This document shows, one piece after another, positions 61,865 through 64,000 of a DNA stretch of 64,000 nt. Position 1 is the first letter of the stretch; every line of letters starts with the position of its first letter. The notes beneath the pieces were generated by a model. It saw nothing but the letters and a program-made list of their open reading frames with translations, was not told the origin of the DNA and ran no database searches. Made by a program: the position numbers and the translations under genes. This DNA comes from Streptomyces sp. A3M-1-3 (GTDB lineage Bacteria > Actinomycetota > Actinomycetes > Streptomycetales > Streptomycetaceae), in the NCBI RefSeq assembly GCF_024213665.1, contig NZ_JANAVP010000011.1, positions 1 through 64,000 of the forward strand, in the 5' to 3' direction.

Positions 61865-63188
61865 CTCCCGCGGGCCACGGCAGGCCGAGCCAGGGCAGAT
61901 CGAGGATGTCCAGTTCCTGCCCGCTCACCGCGCCGCCGGGCGGCACGACGGCCAGCCCGTCCGCGGTCGCGATACCGCGCAGCATGGCGGGCCCGTTGTA
62001 GTGCAGCGGCACGGCCGCGTCGGCGCGGTGGGCGACCGGGACCAGCCGGGTGTCGTACGGATGGCCGTGTACGTCGCCGCGTACGGGCGCGGTGTACGGG
62101 GGCCGGGGGGCCAGACCCGCCAGCCCCCGCAGCAGCGGCTCGGCCAAGGTCAGCAGCGCGGAAACCGCGGCGAGGGGATTGCCGGGCAGGCCCACCAGGA
62201 ACCTCTCCTGGGTGAGCCGGGCCAGCAGCATCGGGTGGCCGGGCCGGACGGCGACCCCGTCGATGAGCAGCTCCGCGCCGGCCCGGCGCAGGACCGGATG
62301 GACATGGTCGCGGGGACCCGACGCGGTGCCGCCGGTGGTGACGACAAGGTCGGCATCGGAGGTGGTCACCGCCTTGTGCAGCGCCTCGGCGTCGTCGCCG
62401 AGGCGGCGGGTGGCGATCACGTCGGCGCCGAGGGCATGCAGCCAGGGCCCGGCCATGGGGCCGAGTGCGTCGCGGATCAGCCCGTCGCGCGGCCGTCCGG
62501 CGGTCAGCAACTCGTCGCCCAGCACGAGGATTTCGACCCGTGGGCGGGAGACGGTGAGCAGTTCGTCGTATCCGGCGGCCGCGGCCAGTCCCAGTACGGC
62601 GGGTGTCACCAGCGTGCCGGCGGGCAGCAGCCGGTCGCCGCTGTGGCACTCCTGGCCGCGCGGGCGGATGTCCTGTCCCTGGATGACCTCACGGTCCGCG
62701 TACAACTGGCCGTTGGTGTCCGCACGGGCGTGTTCGCTGCGGATCACGGCGGTGGCGTCGGCGGGAACGCGGGCGCCCGTGGCGATCCGGACCGCTTCAC
62801 CGTCCGCGAGGGGCGCGGGCCGGTCACCGCCCGCGAGGATCCCGCCCTCCTGGACGATCCACGGGCCGGGCCCTGCCACCGCCCAGCCGTCCATGGCCGA
62901 GGTGTCGAACGACGGCAGGTCGGTGAGGGCTTCCAGCGGGCCGGCGAGCACTTCACCGAGCGCCCCGTCGAGGGGTGCCCGCCGGGTACGGACAGGCAGC
63001 GCGCGGGCCGAGCGCGCCGCCAGGGCGCGGGCCTCGGGCCAGCCGGTGGCGCGGTGACGCTGGCCCGGTGCCGAGGCGGCGGCCGGGGTGGGTTCGGGAG
63101 TGGAGGCGGCGGCGGGCTCCGGGACCCGACAGACCAGGGCCAGAGCCTCGTCGAGCTCGCGGTCGTGGTCCCCGTTCGCGGTGCTCAT
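61854..63188 (-). CDS. moeA: Molybdopterin molybdenumtransferase
   Basis: A 444-residue MoeA that inserts molybdate into adenylated molybdopterin. 'LPSFDTSAMDGWAV' and 'ATGARVPADATAVIRSE' mark the first domains; the MoCF domain carries 'VTTGGTASGPRDHVHPVLRRAG' and 'GLPGNPLAAVSALLTL'. The first 60 residues are a low-complexity Ala/Pro/Glu region. ATG 63188 overlaps the upstream mobA stop. Confidence 0.93.
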   Translation of the reverse strand: MSTANGDHDRELDEALALVCRVPEPAAASTPEPTPAAASAPGQRHRATGWPEARALAARSARALPVRTRRAPLDGALGEVLAGPLEALTDLPSFDTSAMDGWAVAGPGPWIVQEGGILAGGDRPAPLADGEAVRIATGARVPADATAVIRSEHARADTNGQLYADREVIQGQDIRPRGQECHSGDRLLPAGTLVTPAVLGLAAAAGYDELLTVSRPRVEILVLGDELLTAGRPRDGLIRDALGPMAGPWLHALGADVIATRRLGDDAEALHKAVTTSDADLVVTTGGTASGPRDHVHPVLRRAGAELLIDGVAVRPGHPMLLARLTQERFLVGLPGNPLAAVSALLTLAEPLLRGLAGLAPRPPYTAPVRGDVHGHPYDTRLVPVAHRADAAVPLHYNGPAMLRGIATADGLAVVPPGGAVSGQELDILDLPWLGLPWPAGGFT

Positions 63189-64000
63189 CCTTCGTCGGCC
63201 CAGCGCGCCGCGAGGGCCGCGGCCTTGCGCGCGGCCTCGGCCACCGCCTCGGGACCGCCTCCGGCCTTCTCCGCCTTCGCCGCCGCGTATCCCACGAGGA
63301 ACGTGGTCAGCGGTGCGGCGGGCCGGGCGACGCCGTGCGCGGCGTCGCGGGCGAGGTCGAGGAGTACGGCGGTGTCGACGTCGAGCTCGATGCCGAGCTC
63401 GTCCTTGACTGCGGTGATCCATTCATCCAGCACGTTCCCATGCTCCCTGATCTGCGCTCGGGCGGCGGCGATGTCGTCCCAGGTGTCGCAGTCGAAGGAG
63501 TCCAAAGGACCCGCGGCGACCCGGGTGAGGTCCAGCTCGGCGGTGAGGAGTCTCAGCGGCAGCCCGGTGAGTCCGCCGTGCTCGGTGGCGAGCAGCGCGA
63601 GCTCGCGGCGGAGCGGCTCGGCACGGTACGCGGCGACCAGGGGCTGGTCGCGCCCGTCGGGGTCGGCGAGCAGCGCGGCCTCCCGGCCGCTGTGTCCGAG
63701 GGCTGCCAGCAGCTGCCGTACGGTCTGCTCCCCCAGGAACGGCAGATCGGCCGAGAGAACGAGCAGGCTCTCGGCCGATGTGCGCCGTACTCCGGCGTCG
63801 AGGGCGGTCAGCGGGCCGCCGCCGGCCGGCTCCTCGCGGGTCCAGACGACCGGTCGGGCGGTGGGCCGCCTGCCGCCGACGACGACGGTGACGCCGGCGT
63901 CGGGGCAGGCACTCAGCACCCGGTCGAGCAGCGCACGACCGCCGACGCTCAGGCCGGGCTTGTCGGCGCCGCCGAGCCGCTTGGCCGCGCCTCCGGCGAG
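63185..64000 (-). CDS. mobA: Molybdenum cofactor guanylyltransferase with C-terminal DUF6457-like domain (partial)
   Basis: The gene runs off the window at its 5' end; 271 codons are visible. The nucleotidyltransferase signature 'LAGGAAKRLGGADKPGLSVGG' opens the visible part, with 'VLSADLPFLGEQTVRQLL' and 'CDTWDDIAAARAQ' in the fold. It attaches GMP to the cofactor. From about 'LDEWITAVKDELGIELDVDTAVLLDLARDAAHG' a small all-helical domain of the DUF6457 type follows, a fusion seen in actinobacteria. It is coupled to moeA (ATGA). Confidence 0.88.
   Translation of the reverse strand, partial: LAGGAAKRLGGADKPGLSVGGRALLDRVLSACPDAGVTVVVGGRRPTARPVVWTREEPAGGGPLTALDAGVRRTSAESLLVLSADLPFLGEQTVRQLLAALGHSGREAALLADPDGRDQPLVAAYRAEPLRRELALLATEHGGLTGLPLRLLTAELDLTRVAAGPLDSFDCDTWDDIAAARAQIREHGNVLDEWITAVKDELGIELDVDTAVLLDLARDAAHGVARPAAPLTTFLVGYAAAKAEKAGGGPEAVAEAARKAAALAARWADEG

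Noticed and set aside
1..64000. CRISPR arrays, tRNA or rRNA genes, insertion sequences and phage genes
   Set aside because: I looked for regularly spaced repeats, cloverleaf-like stretches, transposase motifs and integrase genes and saw none that I could support.

Overview
The window looks like a Streptomyces chromosome, or a close relative. GC is very high. One site at 61851-61864 is identical to the Streptomyces parS consensus (GTTTCACGTGAAAC). There is a mycothiol-type DsbA-like oxidoreductase and a bkd-type 2-oxoacid dehydrogenase operon, and genes are packed with ATGA/GTGA overlaps. The parS site suggests the right part lies in the conserved core, possibly near oriC. The left 20 kb and the patch around 40-41 kb look accessory.

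Left edge (1-3.1 kb): two convergent genes, an ImmA/IrrE-like protein whose HExxH motif reads HQxxH, and a regulator with three tandem XRE-type helix-turn-helix domains.

3.1-20.3 kb: a biosynthetic gene cluster, the most interesting part of the window. A first block encodes an alpha/beta hydrolase, a DJ-1/PfpI protein, a phosphoribosylanthranilate-isomerase-like protein that lacks the catalytic Cys, a uracil phosphoribosyltransferase and a WrbA-type flavoprotein. A second block encodes an indigoidine-synthetase-like NRPS (A with embedded Ox, then T and TE) fused in frame to a PptA-like 4-OT tautomerase. It is followed by a pseudouridine-5'-phosphate-glycosidase-like enzyme, an NPPF-type methyltransferase, and the SAM-supply enzymes MetK, adenosine kinase and MetF. 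A perfect 26-bp hairpin ends this block. A LysR regulator, a DsbA-like protein and two exporters (EamA, MFS) follow. The combination of NRPS, PsuG-like protein and uracil phosphoribosyltransferase is the logic known from glutamine-derived C-nucleosides and indigoidine (minimycin, showdomycin). The added tautomerase, methyltransferase and SAM-recycling genes suggest a methylated variant that I do not recognise.

20.5-39.7 kb: a potassium-transport region. It holds kdpF-A-B-C preceded by an extra 27-residue peptide gene, a kdpE'-kdpD gene fusion, an orphan second KdpB, and two KimA-like permeases with cytosolic tails. Two PH-like membrane proteins, an SDR, a ribosomal protein bL37-like peptide and a GNAT protein are interspersed.

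39.8-41 kb: three abutting gene remnants (transporter, FAD monooxygenase, cellulase), a rearrangement scar.

41-64 kb: conserved metabolism. DUF2252, J-domain and rhodanese proteins are followed by an acyl-CoA dehydrogenase with a KstR-like site. Then come the paaABCDE phenylacetyl-CoA epoxidase operon, a DUF5819/HTTM/SpoU operon, paaN, a PaaH-like 3-hydroxyacyl-CoA dehydrogenase with a TetR gene, an Lrp regulator, and an E1alpha-E1beta-E2 operon. The same 18-bp operator stands before paaA, between paaN and paaH, and before the E1alpha gene. This suggests one TetR regulon joining a 2-oxoacid dehydrogenase to phenylacetate breakdown. The window ends with a quinone oxidoreductase and an operon of mobA (cut by the window edge), moeA and a K+ channel whose GTG start lies inside parS.
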